Notes: a model not told the origin generated them from the sequence alone. Positions 44,216 to 57,001 are shown, numbered from the stretch's first letter. The stretch: DNA of 64,000 nt from Lineus longissimus (GCF_910592395.1 NC_088319.1:4092001-4156000), one strand, 5' to 3'. Program-made: numbers and translations.

Positions 44216-44395
44216 TACAGTGGAACCTCCCTTAGCGGTCACCTCTCCATTAAGGACAACCTCTCAATTAAGGACACTAGGTTTGGTCCCAAATTGGTCA
44301 TTTCCATTCAATTTAATCTCTAATCAGGACACCTCTCTATTGAGGACAGCACTTGTCAGTCCCAAGGGTGTCCTTAATAGAGAGGTTCTACTGTA
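44216..44395. mobile_element. 180-bp MITE with TACAGT(G/A)GAACCTC termini
   Basis: The left end TACAGTGGAACCTCCC pairs with the right end GAGAGGTTCTACTGTA. The interior has repeated 'aggacacctctctattgagg' type motifs. Diverged relatives lie at about 3055-3600 and 44875-45045. Termini starting and ending in TA suggest a mariner-like TA insertion. Confidence 0.7.
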
Positions 44396-45595
44396 GTTGT
44401 ATAAATATTAACTACTTCAAATAATTTGCCATTTATATGCGAATTTGAAATTAGTTAATTTGCATTTCTAGTGGAGGTAATATTAATTTGCCAACATTGA
44501 TATATGCAGGTTGTGTTCGCACGGTACATACTACATAGACAGCGTACATCCTTATAGTTGTATAGAAGCATTCGATTGAGCTACCACACATCAAGCTTTA
44601 TTATTTGTAATTAGAGCACAAGGGGACAGACAACTCAATGGACTGCAATTAATGTTACAATATACAGTAGCTTGGCAATGTGATGCACAGTGAAGATAAT
44701 TAAACTAATTAGGAGAGCAACAGACATTAAAATCACTCCACCATGTAATTAACTGAACTTAGTATCTAATCATGTTCATCAATTAACTTCACACCTGTTA
44801 GGTCTAATCGACTACCTACTTGACCACGGGAAGCCATTGTTTTTGTTTACAATCCGTAATTGCGAGGTGATTGGACCAAAAAGTCACCATGGCCGTGTCC
44901 GCAATTCGGAGTAGAGAGGTGTCCGCCCTACCGAGGTTTTGGTTAAAGCAAATGACTTAGAAAAAAATCGGGACTGAACGAACATGTCCGTAATGCGGAG
45001 GTGTCCGCCTGCAGAGGTGTCAGCAAGGGGAGGTTCTACTGTACATAGGAACAGTTTGCAATATCATCGCTCATTTTCAGGTAGAAAGTCGCGAACACAC
45101 CGACGTCCCATGCCATATTGGCCGTTACGCGTGGTCACTTGGTCACTTGGTCACTTGGTCACGACGTAAAGGAAATGTATTGGCAGGTGGCCGTCAAAAC
45201 GTCACGTCGTGACGGCACGTGAAGAACCTCTATTTGTGGCCAGTTGTGGAGCTAGGATGAGGGACCAGCCTCAGGATAGACCCGGCCCAGGCCATTTACA
45301 GATTCTTGTGCCAGCCATGTATGTTGGGTGTTACTTTATTGGCATCTTAAAAAACAAATATAAGTCTCTCTCCCGGGGTTTCTCACTGATACGCATCATT
45401 TCATTCACGCATGCATGGTTACAAATTAACAAAATGATAAATAGTCCAATTTGTACCACGTGATCCAAATGGTCCAATCGCTTTCCAACACGAAGTCCGG
45501 GTCGCTTATAACACGCATGCGTGCCAGGAATCGGTCTTCTTTGCCACGTTGAACACACTGGCACTCCAAATTTTCTCTCTTCATCAGGTTGGGAT
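44396..45595. other. Spacer with a MITE relic
   Basis: AT-rich. Positions 44875-45045 are a diverged relic of the 44216 MITE, ending 'aggggaggttctactgtac'. A triplicated 'gtcacttg' lies at 45135-45160. The segment just before 45596 would hold the promoter and 5' UTR of the PDI-like locus. Confidence 0.45.
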
Positions 45596-46097
45596 ATGAT
45601 GAAGATCGCTTGCCTATTACTGGCCCTTGTGGCCACAGCCCTTTCCGAAGAGATCACGGAAGTAATGGCGTCCTTGTTTTGACGAATGACAACTTCAGAC
45701 AAGCTACTACTGACAACGAATTCGTCCTGGTTGAATTTTGTAAGTTTCGATTTCTCACTGAATTTGCGTCGTCAGTTATATTTTGCCACGTACCCTGACC
45801 TTTTCATTCAATTTTATCAATGTACACCATTTGCTTTTTTTCCCAGGGCATCCTCATATCATGGAGATCCTTCAGGATACCATTTCATCATCATCATCAT
45901 CAATAGCGGCTTCGTGGCCCTCCTGGGTCTTTGACTCCTGTTAGTCGTCTCAAGTAAAACATATCTTTTTGGTTGGAGTACGCATGCTAGTGCGCGTAAA
46001 GTGTCCAATAAACTTATGTACATATTTACACCGTCAACACATTTAAGTCAGTTTCCATATTACATAATAGCTAGAACTAAGAACAACCATTCCATCA

Positions 46098-49000
46098 TCA
46101 GTACGAATATATGTCCTTCGCTGCCCAGTGGCTATCTAGTCGGCTTTTGAAGCATTCGATGGATGGCGCCATGACTACCTCTTCTGACAGCTTATTCCAC
46201 TCTGACACCAACCTGTTTGTGATGACTGGTTGTGAAACGGGTTGGCTCCAGCTTGAGCGGATGGCCCCGGAGGTTTCTGTTTGTGCTGTATGGTATTTCG
46301 AGCCTCGTCTCTAAATCCATGTGTTATTTTGAACAAGATAATCATGTCGCCCCTCAATCTCCTATGTCGAAGACTCGGCAACTTGAGACGTCTTAATCGC
46401 TCTTTATAAGGCAAGTTTTTTAGGTTTCTAACAAGCTTCGTTGCCCTACGCTGGCCCTTCTCTAGTTTGTCTATACAGCCTTTCTTCACCGGGCTCCATA
46501 CTTCCTGTCCATACTCCAGATGAGTTCTTACAAGCGCTTTATATAGGAGGGTGAAAATACTGTGATTCATGTAGCTGAACGTCCTTTTCATAGTTCCAAG
46601 TGCTTCGTTTGCAGTCTTTACGATTTTATCAATGTGTTGTTCAAATGACAGATTCGAGTCTGCAATTATTCCTATGTTCTTCTCCATCTCGACCGATTCT
46701 AGGTAATGTGGTGAGCCATCCGGGTTCCTTAAGTGATACTGACTTTGTAGAGGCCTGTTACCCAATCTCATATGTTTACACTTGTCCAGATTGTAACTCA
46801 TCTGCCATATCCCTGACCATTTTTCCAATGATCCCAAGTCTGCTTGGCATACCGCCTCCGTTTCTACTGAAATTGCAACCCCATACGCCGTTGCATCATC
46901 TGCAAACATTTGTAATTCATTTGCCACTTCGTTCGGGAGGTCATTCACGTATATCACGAAAAGAAGTGGTCCTATCACACTCCCTTGAGGGACACCACTC
47001 AGTACTGGTCTCGATGAGGACGTACATGCTGCTAGTCTTACCCTCTGCGTTCTCTCCTCTAAGAAACTCTTGATCCAGCCAATCGTGTTCGCCGAGAAGC
47101 CGTAACTCTCAAGTTTGGACAGCAGCCGTTGATGTGCCACTCTATCAAACGCTTTAGCATAATCTAGGAAGAAAATGTCAACCGAGTCCCCATCCTCAAG
47201 TCGGTTTAGCCATCGCTCCATTGACTCCAGCAAATTGGTGTTACAACCCTTCTTAGGTCTAAAGCCATGCTGTTGTTCGCAAATCAAATAGTTGATAGTT
47301 TGATGGTCCATCATTTGATCCCTCACTATACTTTCCAATATTTTGCATATCACTGAGGTTAAACTTACAGGCCTGTAGTTTGTTGTACTGTTTTTATCTC
47401 CTTTTTTTGAATATTGGTGTAATTTGAGCCTCATTCCAATCCTTAGGAACAATCATACTGTCTAAACTCTTATTGAAAAGTAATGTTAATGGCGTAGTCA
47501 GTTCGTCACGCAGTTCGTGTAGCAGCCTTGGGTGTATCCCATCTGGCCCCTGGGCTTTTGAAGTGTTTAATAGCTGCATTTTCGTGTGGACTTGCTCTGG
47601 GGTTGCTGACTCCCGGGTCATTTGAACGTTTACTGGCCGTACTGGTATCGATGGGACTTGGCTGGTGTCTTCCACAGTAAATACACTGGCGAAGAACTTG
47701 TTGAAACATTCCGTCTTTCCTGGGTCATCTTCCACTTTTTCCCCAGCTTCGTCCTTCAGAGTTGGGATCTGTTGGAACTTATTGGTTTTTTCCTTGTAGT
47801 AACCCCAGAACGCTTTAGGGTTCCTTTTGCACTCCCTGGCTATACTCTTCTCGAATTGCCTCTTTGCCTTCCTCACTTCTTTTTGCGCCTCATTCCTAAT
47901 CCGATTGTAGATTAAGAAGTCTTGACCCTCGTGCGTACTCAAGTAGCGCCGATACGCTGCATGTTTCCTCCTCACCTTGGTAAGGGCAGTGTTGTTCATC
48001 CAGATAGGTGTCTTTCTGACCCCATTTCCTACTATGACCCTGGACATTGGTACGTGCAAATCTCTTAACCTGAGAATTGTCTCTTTCACCACCCTCCATG
48101 ATTCTTCACAATCTAGATTAGCAATCTTGGTCGACAGGGATTCATCATGTAAGGCCCTCCTCATCACATCGTAGTCAGCTCTCTGGTAAGCATACTTTAG
48201 CGGTCTTGGCGGTTCTGGTCCGGTCGCACTAGTTTGGACTATGTCCACTACGAGGATCTCATGATGACTCTTGCCAAGGCTTGGTTCATGGGATATGCTG
48301 CTAACTGCCTCCGGTTTATTTACAAGCACCAGATCTATCAGGGTCGGCCTCTGTCCTGGTCTAAAGTGTGTTGGCTTGCTGACTAGTTGGCTCGCCAAAG
48401 TGTCCTGTATGGTCTCTAGGAATTTTGTTGCTCTGTGTTCCTGTCCTGCCCTGCTTGTCTGTAATGCCCAGTCGATCTCCGGATAGTTGAAGTCACCCAT
48501 CAATACCGTGCTACCGCTTCTCTCCTCTAGGACTTCCTTAACTCCTCCGTTTAAGCTCTTGTTTTCTACCTCTGAACTATTTGGGCTCCGGTACACTACA
48601 CCAATTTCCGTATGGTCGCAAGTAGGATTCTCAAGTTCGATGAGGATTCCATGTTTGAAAATATTAGTATTCTTTACATTGTAGTTTAATCCGTCTCGGA
48701 CGTACACACACACACCCCTACCTATTTTCTCTAAGTTGTGTTCTGGCATCTGAAACCCCTCCAACAATATATCTTTAACTTGTAATGGGAATTTAGTGTT
48801 CTTAGGCTTTACCTCCGCAATTGCAATTATGTCCGGCTTCATGTTACAAACTACAGATTGCAGCTCTGGAATCATATTGTTTAGAGAGTCAGCGTTAGTA
48901 TACAGGCATCGAATTTTCACTGTTTCAATATCCCGTTCCCTATTGTGAACACCCATGCTGGGGGTTCCTCCGAAAGGGCTGGGGTGCTTTCACTATTTTA

Positions 49001-49480
49001 TTCCGTGTTATTCTCAAGCCTTCTTCAGCGTTAGCCTTTCTCCTCTCCAGTTCTTCCTTCAACTTTTTGTACTCATCTCTCTCCTCCCTTGAACGATCTA
49101 CCGAGAAAGTTAAGTGGTCTAGACCCCCTGCTTCCTTTGTCCATCCCTTTCTATCGTGCTTTAATCTCTTGATCTCGTGCAGGAATATATCTCTTTGGTT
49201 TCTGTTCGCCAGTACAAACTTTATCAGTTTTTTTTTGACACCCAGTCTCCTTGCGGTTTTTATTATTAGCACCTCACGACGATTTGTCATCTCGACTAGT
49301 TTGGTAATTGTTCGAATATCTGCTTCCTTTATTTTCGCCTGGTCCATCTCCGGAGGCTCCTCCAATCCACCGATAATGATGTTCTGTTCTCTTTCTTCCC
49401 TTCTCCTGCTTTCCTCTTCGAACTTGATTAGCGCGCTTTTCCATTTGATGTGAAGGTTTAGTTTTTGAGAGCAGTAGTTT
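46098..49480 (-). mobile_element. Non-LTR retrotransposon (CR1/Jockey-like), nearly full coding length
   Basis: On the minus strand: an ORF1 C-terminal part (about 49480-48940; EQNIIIGGLEEP, then LDHLTFSVDRSREERDEYKK, a gag-like region). Then an AP endonuclease (48956-47400; YTNADSLNN, IAIAEVKPKN, VLMGDFNYPEIDW, SHHEILVVDI) and a reverse transcriptase (47452-46098; NYRPVSLTSV, FLDYAKAFD, GVPQGSVIGPLLF, MFADDATAYG). ORF2 is split by one extra A in a run of seven A near 47400 and by another frameshift near 46280. The true C-terminus ends in TGA at 46098. It lies antisense in intron 1 of the PDI-like locus. The 5' end is truncated; the 3' limit lies somewhere below 46098. Confidence 0.85.
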
Positions 49481-50763
49481 CTAGGTAATTATTTGATATC
49501 TGCCGGTTTAATCACTGGATAGACATAGCAAGATGGCGGCTAGCCTTCTTCCGGTTTGTGAAGATTTTCCTGATAAAAGCTTGTGGCTGACCTAGTGACC
49601 ATATGGTATATACATGCCCGTTCATATCAACTTGAAAAAAGGTTTCTTCGGCTGAGCTTTCATTTTGCAGCGTAGTGTTGTAAATGCTCATGGATTGAGA
49701 TGAATTTATATAGTTGGGTCATATGGATGGGCCGGTTAACCATCTGTCGATTAATATCTTTTTTGGTCGGGTTGCGCAGTATTGTATCACCAGGTTGTGG
49801 GAAGATTGTGCGTAATATTGCCACTTTTTAACGGGAATTAACGTCATGACGCAAATGGCAATAAACGCGCAGAAGGACTGGCATTACAATATTGTGCAGG
49901 CTGGGGCGACCCTAAATGATAATCTCATGCTCGTCTAGGACAAATTTGTGATGTGGTTATAGAAGTGGTAGGCTCAAAGGCAAGCATCGTTGGATTTCAC
50001 CCCGTCAAATATCTAGTCCTTGGAAAGTAATCCATCAAGTGAACACCCAAACTTCTTGCCATCTGTGCAGCATGTCGCAATCACCAAAACAGGACTAAGT
50101 CACAATCACCAACCACTTAAGGGGACAATCACATTGAAAATGATGCAGTGGATGGATTCAATCCATCTATGGCCTAGATGCTAGGTCGCCATCCCTGTCA
50201 CTTTCAAGAGACCTCATGTCCAGAAAGGAGGCAGAATCATGCCAAGCCATACAACTCTGCCCTCCACATCGCTTTAATACCAATCTGTACAACAATCTGA
50301 AGAAAGTTGTTGTCACCGTTGAACTTTACACCCGGCATAATTGATGTGCATGCTGCTTGCGTCTAGTGTGTTCCAGGTGTTTTCTTGTGGCATATTATGG
50401 GATCAAGCTGCCTGCCATCTGTTGATTAGATTTAGGTTTCTCCAGTTAAACGTGTGTAACAAACATCTCCCAGTCCTGAACTTATGAATACATTTGACGT
50501 GTCTGATAATACCTCAATTAGTACTGTAAAATTCAGCGTGTATCCTTTGGTAACCAAAATAATAATGCTAGTGATGAAGCCAACAGTGTCAACAAGCTGC
50601 ATTGGGTGTGGAAAAATTTTCGATGTAATTCGCTGTGGTATTTTTGTGTGGATGAATACATTGTTTCTTCTGCTACAATTCATGGATGGTGATAAACTCT
50701 TTCTTCTTGCTTATCTTAACTTTCTTTCCACACTCATAAATTCAACTTCGATTGTTGTTTCAG
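49481..50763. other. Remaining part of PDI intron 1, no other gene seen
   Basis: A 225-codon plus-strand frame that reaches 51161 is intron sequence running into exon 2; only its exon 2 portion is real coding. No further element was recognised. Confidence 0.5.
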
Positions 50764-51353
50764 ATACCCCCTGGTGCGGCCATTGCAAAGCTTTGGCGCC
50801 AGAATATGAAAAGGCAGCTGCGATACTCAAAGAATCTGGCTCGAAAATCAAATTGGCCAAGGTTGATGCAGCCGTTCAGTCTCAACTTGCACAGCAATAC
50901 AAAGTCCAGGGATACCCAACCATCAGATTTTTCAGAAGTGGAAATGATATTGAGTATTCTGGTAAGTGTTCTTGGTATGATGATTTTATGTGTTACAATC
51001 TTGAAGGGATTTGCATTTACACAGAGCTGAATCAATCAAATATGTGGCGATTGACCTATTTTGATGTACAAAGTTCACTCTCGAATCTCTCGTCCAGTTA
51101 CACATTTGACCATCTCTTCCAGCTAGTGCTCTTGTCCGTCGATTATATCCATCCAGTCTGATTTGGTTTGGAAAAATCCACTCAAATACCAAAGTGTACA
51201 TGTCATTCTACTCGGCAGTCTCTGATCGAGCATTGTTCAGAAATCTGAAATGTTTTGATTTAATCTGCAGGTGGTCCTACTGGCCCTGACATTGTCAACT
51301 GGTTGGAGGTGAAGACTGGCCCACCATCCAAGGATCTTGCCACTGCTGGCTAA

Positions 51354-51912
51354 GGAATTCCAGGAGAAACATGACATGTGATAAAATTGAATAGGCCTAC
51401 CCTTGGTTCCTCCTTCTGTCGCTTTCCTAGTTGTACCTCCAAAAGATTTTGCATGGGCCAATCAAAATGATACTTCTGGCCTTTCTTGCCCTTCCTCCTA
51501 GTGGTTGGGCTGACAGCAGCTGTTGCTTTATTCACAGATTGTGCTGCTTGTTCTGGTAGAGTATCCATTTTTAAACTGTCAGATCAATCGTTGATCATGA
51601 ACAAAATGGTATGATATATAGGACTATGAACTATGCCTATAACAAAATAAATATCTCCTGAAGCGTTCAACTGTGAGTGGCCTTTTGTTGGACTTGTGCA
51701 ATTAGGTAAAACCAATAAAGTTTATATATATATATATAGTTTATTTATCGTACTCTTGTACATTTTACAGTATTGTGCATTGTGCGCTTACAAGAAAAGG
51801 TGCATTGAACAAGACAAGAACGTAAAAACAAAATACATGTATCAAAGTCTATTTATAAAAGAAAAATTCTCATGGATCCTCTGCCGCGGGGGGGGGGGCA
51901 AAGGTCAACTTA
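51354..51912. other. Spacer with (TA)n and poly-G tracts
   Basis: Contains AATAAA near 51645, a (TA)n run at 51724-51741 that may be the 3' tail of the LINE at 51913, and a run of about 9-10 G near 51887. A 72-codon minus-strand frame at 51350-51568 is unrecognised. Confidence 0.4.
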
Positions 51913-53990
51913 TCATTCGCATGCTAGATGCGTAATAGCATCTGACAGCTCATCTCTATCAAAGAGGTGATAGTCACCCCTGTCTCTCATCAGTATAAGA
52001 TCCCTGATCACACTGCCTATGTCATTCGTTTCGATATCACCAACTTTGTTACCCCTTCTAATAAGGTTGTCCCTATCGGTCCCTATCTTCTCACATAGTA
52101 CATTGATGTTTCCCCCGACGGAGGAACTACTTCCGTAAATGACTAATTTCGCAGACAGTTCAACCAGTTCATTATTACTTCTCAGAGCAGTCTTAAAAAA
52201 TTTTAAAAACCTGCTGTGCATCTGAAATTCCGGATTGATATCCCGGCATATAGTAGGCAACAAATTTGAGTGTGTCCGATACGGTAATTTGAATAGTTTC
52301 CTTATACATTTCCTCCAGGTCGTAAGCAGTCTATCCATGTGCCTAGAAGAAAAATCCCACAGTACGCTGCCGTATAAACACATGACATATGTTTTGAACA
52401 GGCGATATTTTACATCAATGTCGCAATGACCAAATGCAGAGACAAGTGCATTAGTTCGGGCAATCATGTTTCCAATAGCTTGATCAATAAGTGTCTGCTC
52501 GGCGTGGGGGCCTATGATTATGACCCAGGTGATTTGCTATACCTTCTACCTCAAGTCTGTTGTTTTGCCACCTTAAAAAAGTATCGGCTGCTTCTTTTTC
52601 AAACAATAGGAAGTGTGTTTTAATGACATTGAACAATAATCTATACTCCTCGGAATATCTATCACAAATCTTAAGCATTTCCTGCATGCCATGTCTAGTG
52701 GGGCACAATAGAACTACATCATCGGCGTACGCCAATGCCCCTACAAATTGTTGGCCAATATAACATCCGTAACTCGACTGTTTCAAGTCCAGTAGCATTT
52801 CATCCAAGTAAATGCAGAATAAAATAGGGGACATTACTCCACCCTGCTTTATACCACTTTTTTACATTAATTACCCTACTTAGAGTGTCCTTCCATTTTA
52901 CTTGGACATATTGACACGTGTACAGCGTTGCCAGAAATTTCACAATCAGTGGACAACATTTCTTTTTTACTAACAAGTTGAACAGCCTGGTGTATTCAAT
53001 CCTGTCGAATGCACGACTGGCATCTAATAACGTCACGTAAACATTACTTTCATGCGAGAGATAATAATCAATAACTTCTTTGAGCACAAATGTACACTGG
53101 GTGGTAGAACTCTTTTTCTTAAACCCCAATTGCAGATCAGATGTGCAAAAAACCTGAGGGCATTTTTCCATAATGATGTGGTCTAACACCTTACATAAGA
53201 CACTACTTAATGCGATTCCTCTATAGTTATCAGAATCGTTAATAGACTTTCTCTTGTTCTTGGGGATAGGAATTATAATCGACCTTTTGAACGCCTCTGG
53301 TATGTAAGAATGGGACAACATGAGCGTGAAAAGCTCCGCTAGCTTCTTGTCGAGTACCTCTGTACCATGTATCAAATGGTCACTAAATAGAGTCTTCCCA
53401 CCATCATGTTTTCCTTTGTTCAGTTTGAAAATTGCAGATCGAACTTCAACTGCTGAGATAGTGTGGCTAATGCACCCACATCTGTTAGTTTCACATCTAG
53501 AGTCTATGTCGTTGTCCAAGTCTTTAATTATATCACTCATCTGATCCTCGTCGTAACCAACCGATGAATATAAAGCCTCATATTTAACAGCAAACCTATC
53601 CGCGATGGATCTGTCATCCATAGCATCATCAATTCTCACCGCGTAGGTCTGTTTCTTCTTTTTTCCCCTATTGATCAACTTCCAGAAGTCGCTGTCATTC
53701 TTTTCCAGGTATGCCATTGCTATTCTATTACTCTCAGCTACCTTATTCTCCTTTTTGGAGAGTTTGACGGCATGGTGGTATCTCGCCCTAGTCGTTTTAC
53801 GGATCTCGAATACGACCCCTTGCCTTTGCGACCCCCCAGCCTTCCAGATGTTGTGCCAAAGCAGCGCCCTTTCTCTGAGCTCTCTAATGTTTTCGTTCCA
53901 CCCTGGAAAAGGTTTCCGACCTTTCGCCTGATTTTTTATAAAAAGGGGTTTATGATTCAAGTAACTGAAATTCATAAAACTTACTCAGAA
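51913..53990 (-). mobile_element. Non-LTR retrotransposon, 5'-truncated, reverse transcriptase part
   Basis: On the minus strand: a basic linker (FPGWNENIRELRERALLWHN), then reverse transcriptase with NYRGIALSSVLCKVLDH, YVTLLDASRAFDRIEYTRLF, KQGGVMSPILFCIYLDEML and LAYADDVVLLCP. A C-terminal domain (KYRLFKTYVMCLYGSVLW, then RKLFKLPYRTHSNLLP) ends at TGA at 51913. Frameshifts lie near 52860, in a T-rich run, and near 52485. No endonuclease is present, so the copy is truncated at about 53990. It is a different family from the LINE at 46-49 kb. I cannot fix its clade. Confidence 0.8.
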
Positions 53991-55825
53991 CTTTTCAACT
54001 ATATTTCAAAAAGAATAGGTCATTGCATATAATCTTTGCTTTTAATCAATTTTCATTTCAGCCTGGCATTGTCTGGGAGGTAATTGTGCATCTTGGGACA
54101 AAATTATAAATGTATTTCTAACCGTCTTGAAATGGTAGGACCCATATACAATCTACCTGGAGGCAATCGAAAACAATAAACCAATGGTTCAGCTACCAAG
54201 GTTACCAAGCATACTGAGCTAAAAGGATAACAAAAACTATTTGATTGGGTCAGCTACAATTACATTATTCATCATACCAGCTTATAAACTGTTATTTCAG
54301 AAAACAATACACTTTCCTTTCTCCAGAGGGCAAAATAAATAAGAGTAAATAAAATAAACATGGGCATCGGTAATCCACTAAAAGGTTTGCATAAAATAGT
54401 TGTTCTGGCGATTAACGAATTGACAAGATGACGATAAGATAACTATGCTAGAGGTTAATTACTTTTGAAGAGGACTGTATATTTATATGGTACAAGCTAT
54501 CATAAGATACCTACAATTCACACTACAGCTGGGAATGCTTCAGCCTAGAGCTGGCGGCTCCGTACTAGTTTTTTACACGATTGCGGTGTCTCTTCTCCGG
54601 CATCTGCAGCAGGCTATCCTCCGTCTCGTGTTCGATTGCAGACTTCGGTCTTCTAGCGCGGAACATCAGTAGAAGGGCGTAGTAGGTTATATATATGGTT
54701 GTCAAATTCTCTTCCCGCCAAGGGAAATATAATCGATACAAGTTTTTTCCGCTAAGGGAGATATACTAAAATGCTTCTCACAACTTACAACGTGCTACAA
54801 CACAAACAGTCCGTAATATTGACTCAGGCTGACTGATGCAACCCGACCGCTAGCTAGGACTATGTAATTGACTTCGACTCTACCGGTTCTGCCCAGATGG
54901 CAACAGACTAGTCCTAACTAGCCGGCAGGTCGTAACAATAAACTAGCCAGTAATTAAGAATACTATACCGCCACGGGTATTCTATAAACGGGAAGGGACG
55001 TCAACAGCAAGGCCTCGTCCTTCTCGGTCTCAGCAGGGCGAACTCGTCCAACTTGTCAACACGGCTTCTGGCGTAAGCGGAGAGATAGTGATGGAATCAC
55101 ACCCACTAGCTTCTAACTCTATAACTGTCAAACAGTCACCTGAAGTCAACATACACAGATTAAAACCGTGGTTTAACAATAATCATCTTTTTGGTCCCAA
55201 AATACAACTGGGTTTCATATAATGGTATATTTCAGAAATCCGTTCGCACGGTCTATATAACAGGTTCGGATATGTCCAATAACACCAATGGACTAAATAC
55301 TATACGGTTACTTGATTCATTCTAACCGAGACTCAACAACATTACTATTTTAGCCCATTCATCGAAAATAAACCTAAAATAGTGGAGTGGAAAGTTTTCA
55401 GGTCGACCTGATCTACGCGAGCCTATTTTCGAAGCACCTGGAATGCACCTTCAAATATTAATACACCCCCCTTTTAGACCCCTTCTCAAACCATGTAACT
55501 TTTATTAAATGCACAGATAGCTATACATTAGCGAGAGGAAGACGCAAACCGGTGATATGTTACAAACACAGCACGATACACACGGTCAGTGCATCGACCG
55601 TATACAAATGTACGTAAAGCGTGAAAGGCTTCACACCGGTAAACATTATGGCATTTTCCATTCTATCAGTACGGTACGGCGTAAATCAATCATAAAAACG
55701 TTACCTCCATTTTAACGCTGCTTCAAACCATTTGAACCATCTCGCTACGAACTTCTGGGCGTTGTCATCTATCGTGGGCGTACAGAACCGGCGGCGATTC
55801 TAACTCAATCGCTGACGGAGTCGAA
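53991..55825. other. No gene recognised
   Basis: Mixed-composition sequence with short frames only. No splice-supported exon or repeat array was found. The missing PDI exons are not here. Confidence 0.45.
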
Positions 55826-56089
55826 GTTTGCGCGAGCGCCACCCAACGTCTATATGTGATACGACCGCTTACAAAAACATGTGAAGACGTCTATTTGAGG
55901 TACGACCGCGTTCTCCGACGTCCTCTTTTACAAAAACATGCAAGACAAGTTTGCGCGAGCGACGACCGCTTACAAAAACATGTGAAGACGTCTATTTGAG
56001 GCACGACCGCGCACCGAAAAACATGTAAAGCGCCACCCAACGTCTATTCGAGGTACGACCGCTTTTTTGCGGTTTTCACGGCCCATACA
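55826..56089 (-). repeat. Inverted relative of the 43.6 kb foldback element
   Basis: 'gtttgcgcgagcgccaccca' at 55826 and 'cgcttttttgcggttttcac' followed by 'ggcccata' ending at 56089 match the left half of 43626-43848 in reverse complement. 'acaaaaacatgtgaagacgt' occurs twice internally. Confidence 0.75.
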
Positions 56090-56710
56090 AGAGCATGCTG
56101 TAATTTACATGTAATTTTTAATACGTGTTTTATGCTTAGTCCTCATAAGATTCTTTTTGGAGACATATGATAATTTTTAGCCAATTTTTTAGTTGAATAG
56201 TCTCAGGCAACCAACAATATTTTTTGTAGCATTGTTTGCGTCGGTCACGAATTCTTGCACCGGCAAGGAACCTCGCCATCGCCATCTATTAACGCGAAAG
56301 TCACGTGAGGGCCTGAGCGGCGATCATCAAAGCGGTTCCCAGTAGCGATCAGAAGTGCTCCAGTAGTGATCATTCTCTCCGCATACATATGTGAATTCTG
56401 CTGAATTTGCGTCCTGCCCGCAAATACGTCCTGCCCGAAAACAATTCTGACGCATTTTGCATTCTTGGATAAAAAATGTTTCTGACCGATTTTTGGGCAG
56501 AGTATAGAATTTTTCTTTCTGTGAAGTAAATTTCAAATTGAGTCTGCTTAAAAAGGGTCCTGAACAATATTTTCTGAATTTCTGATTGCAAAACGGCTTC
56601 CTGGCATTCCGCTTTGGCATGCCATAGGCGCCACCATCGGGAAAACCGCGCATGTAGATGTTCAAAAGTCACAACCTTATCACACTAACTGATTAAATGG
56701 AATATGTACT
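56090..56710. other. No gene recognised
   Basis: Two overlapping minus-strand frames (100-112 codons, 56327-56672) have no motif and no splice or promoter support. Confidence 0.4.
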
Positions 56711-56714
56711 TTAA

Positions 56715-57001
56715 AGGGACAACTTGGGCGTGGGATTTACCTGGCCAGGAGGATAATGATGTCACCCGGCTTGACACCATGCGCCGCCACTTGCACACCA
56801 ATGCTGATCTCTGATAATGATTTTCGCCAGTGTTACGAGGCAGTTTTTGACATGGCTTGTAAATTTCAGGCAGGCCGATGGTTACACCCCGTTCTAGTGC
56901 ATTGTTTATTGCAGTTCAAAGATTTTTTTGGGGACGTAGCGGTCCTGCTGGAAGCCATTTTTGTATGTAAAACCAACATATCTCATGCCCAAGTTGTCCC
57001 T
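56715..57001. mobile_element. 287-bp MITE with TTAA target duplication (Kolobok/piggyBac type)
   Basis: TTAA stands at 56711-56714 and 57002-57005. The termini are AGGGACAACTTGGGC and its exact reverse complement GCCCAAGTTGTCCCT. TTAA duplication with AGGG termini fits Kolobok-type elements; piggyBac is the alternative. It ends 53 bp before the SMP-30 stop codon, on its 3' side. Confidence 0.8.
56905..56910 (-). terminator. Candidate polyadenylation signal for the SMP-30 gene, inside the MITE
   Basis: TTTATT on the plus strand is AATAAA for the SMP-30 transcript, about 145 bp past its stop codon. It is the first such hexamer seen downstream and lies within the MITE. Use of this site is an inference. 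Confidence 0.35.

Larger units (their letters stand above)
45596..51353 (+). pseudogene. Truncated protein disulfide isomerase (first thioredoxin domain only)
   Basis: Exon 1 starts MMKIACLLLALVATALSEE, a signal peptide, but a one-base frameshift near 45662 separates it from NGVLVLTNDNFRQATTDNEF. It ends at the donor 45740. Exon 2 (50764-50961) restores the usual [20 protein letters not shown] with the CGHC active site, and continues to KVQGYPTIRFFRSGNDIEYS. Exon 3 (51271-51353) reads GPTGPDIVNWLEVKTGPPSK and stops at TAA; one base out of frame the sequence goes on as AKEFQEKHDM, the normal continuation. Introns are phase 1 and GT-AG, so this is not a processed copy. The b, b', a' domains and KDEL are absent downstream. 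PDI normally folds secretory proteins in the ER. The lesions could be real decay or assembly errors; AATAAA near 51645 would end a short transcript. Confidence 0.7.

Noticed and set aside
46600-47073. 157-codon plus-strand frame
   Set aside because: Antisense to the LINE reverse transcriptase, which has the conserved motifs.
50484-51161. 225-codon frame as a complete thioredoxin-like gene
   Set aside because: Only 50764-50961 is exon. The acceptor and donor are exact, and the flanks are intron sequence.
51350-51568. 72-codon minus-strand frame (MDTLPEQAAQSVNKAT...)
   Set aside because: Composition is plausible, but it overlaps the end of PDI exon 3 and no family or splice context was found.
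56327-56672. Two overlapping minus-strand frames
   Set aside because: No motif, no start context and no splice signals; likely chance.
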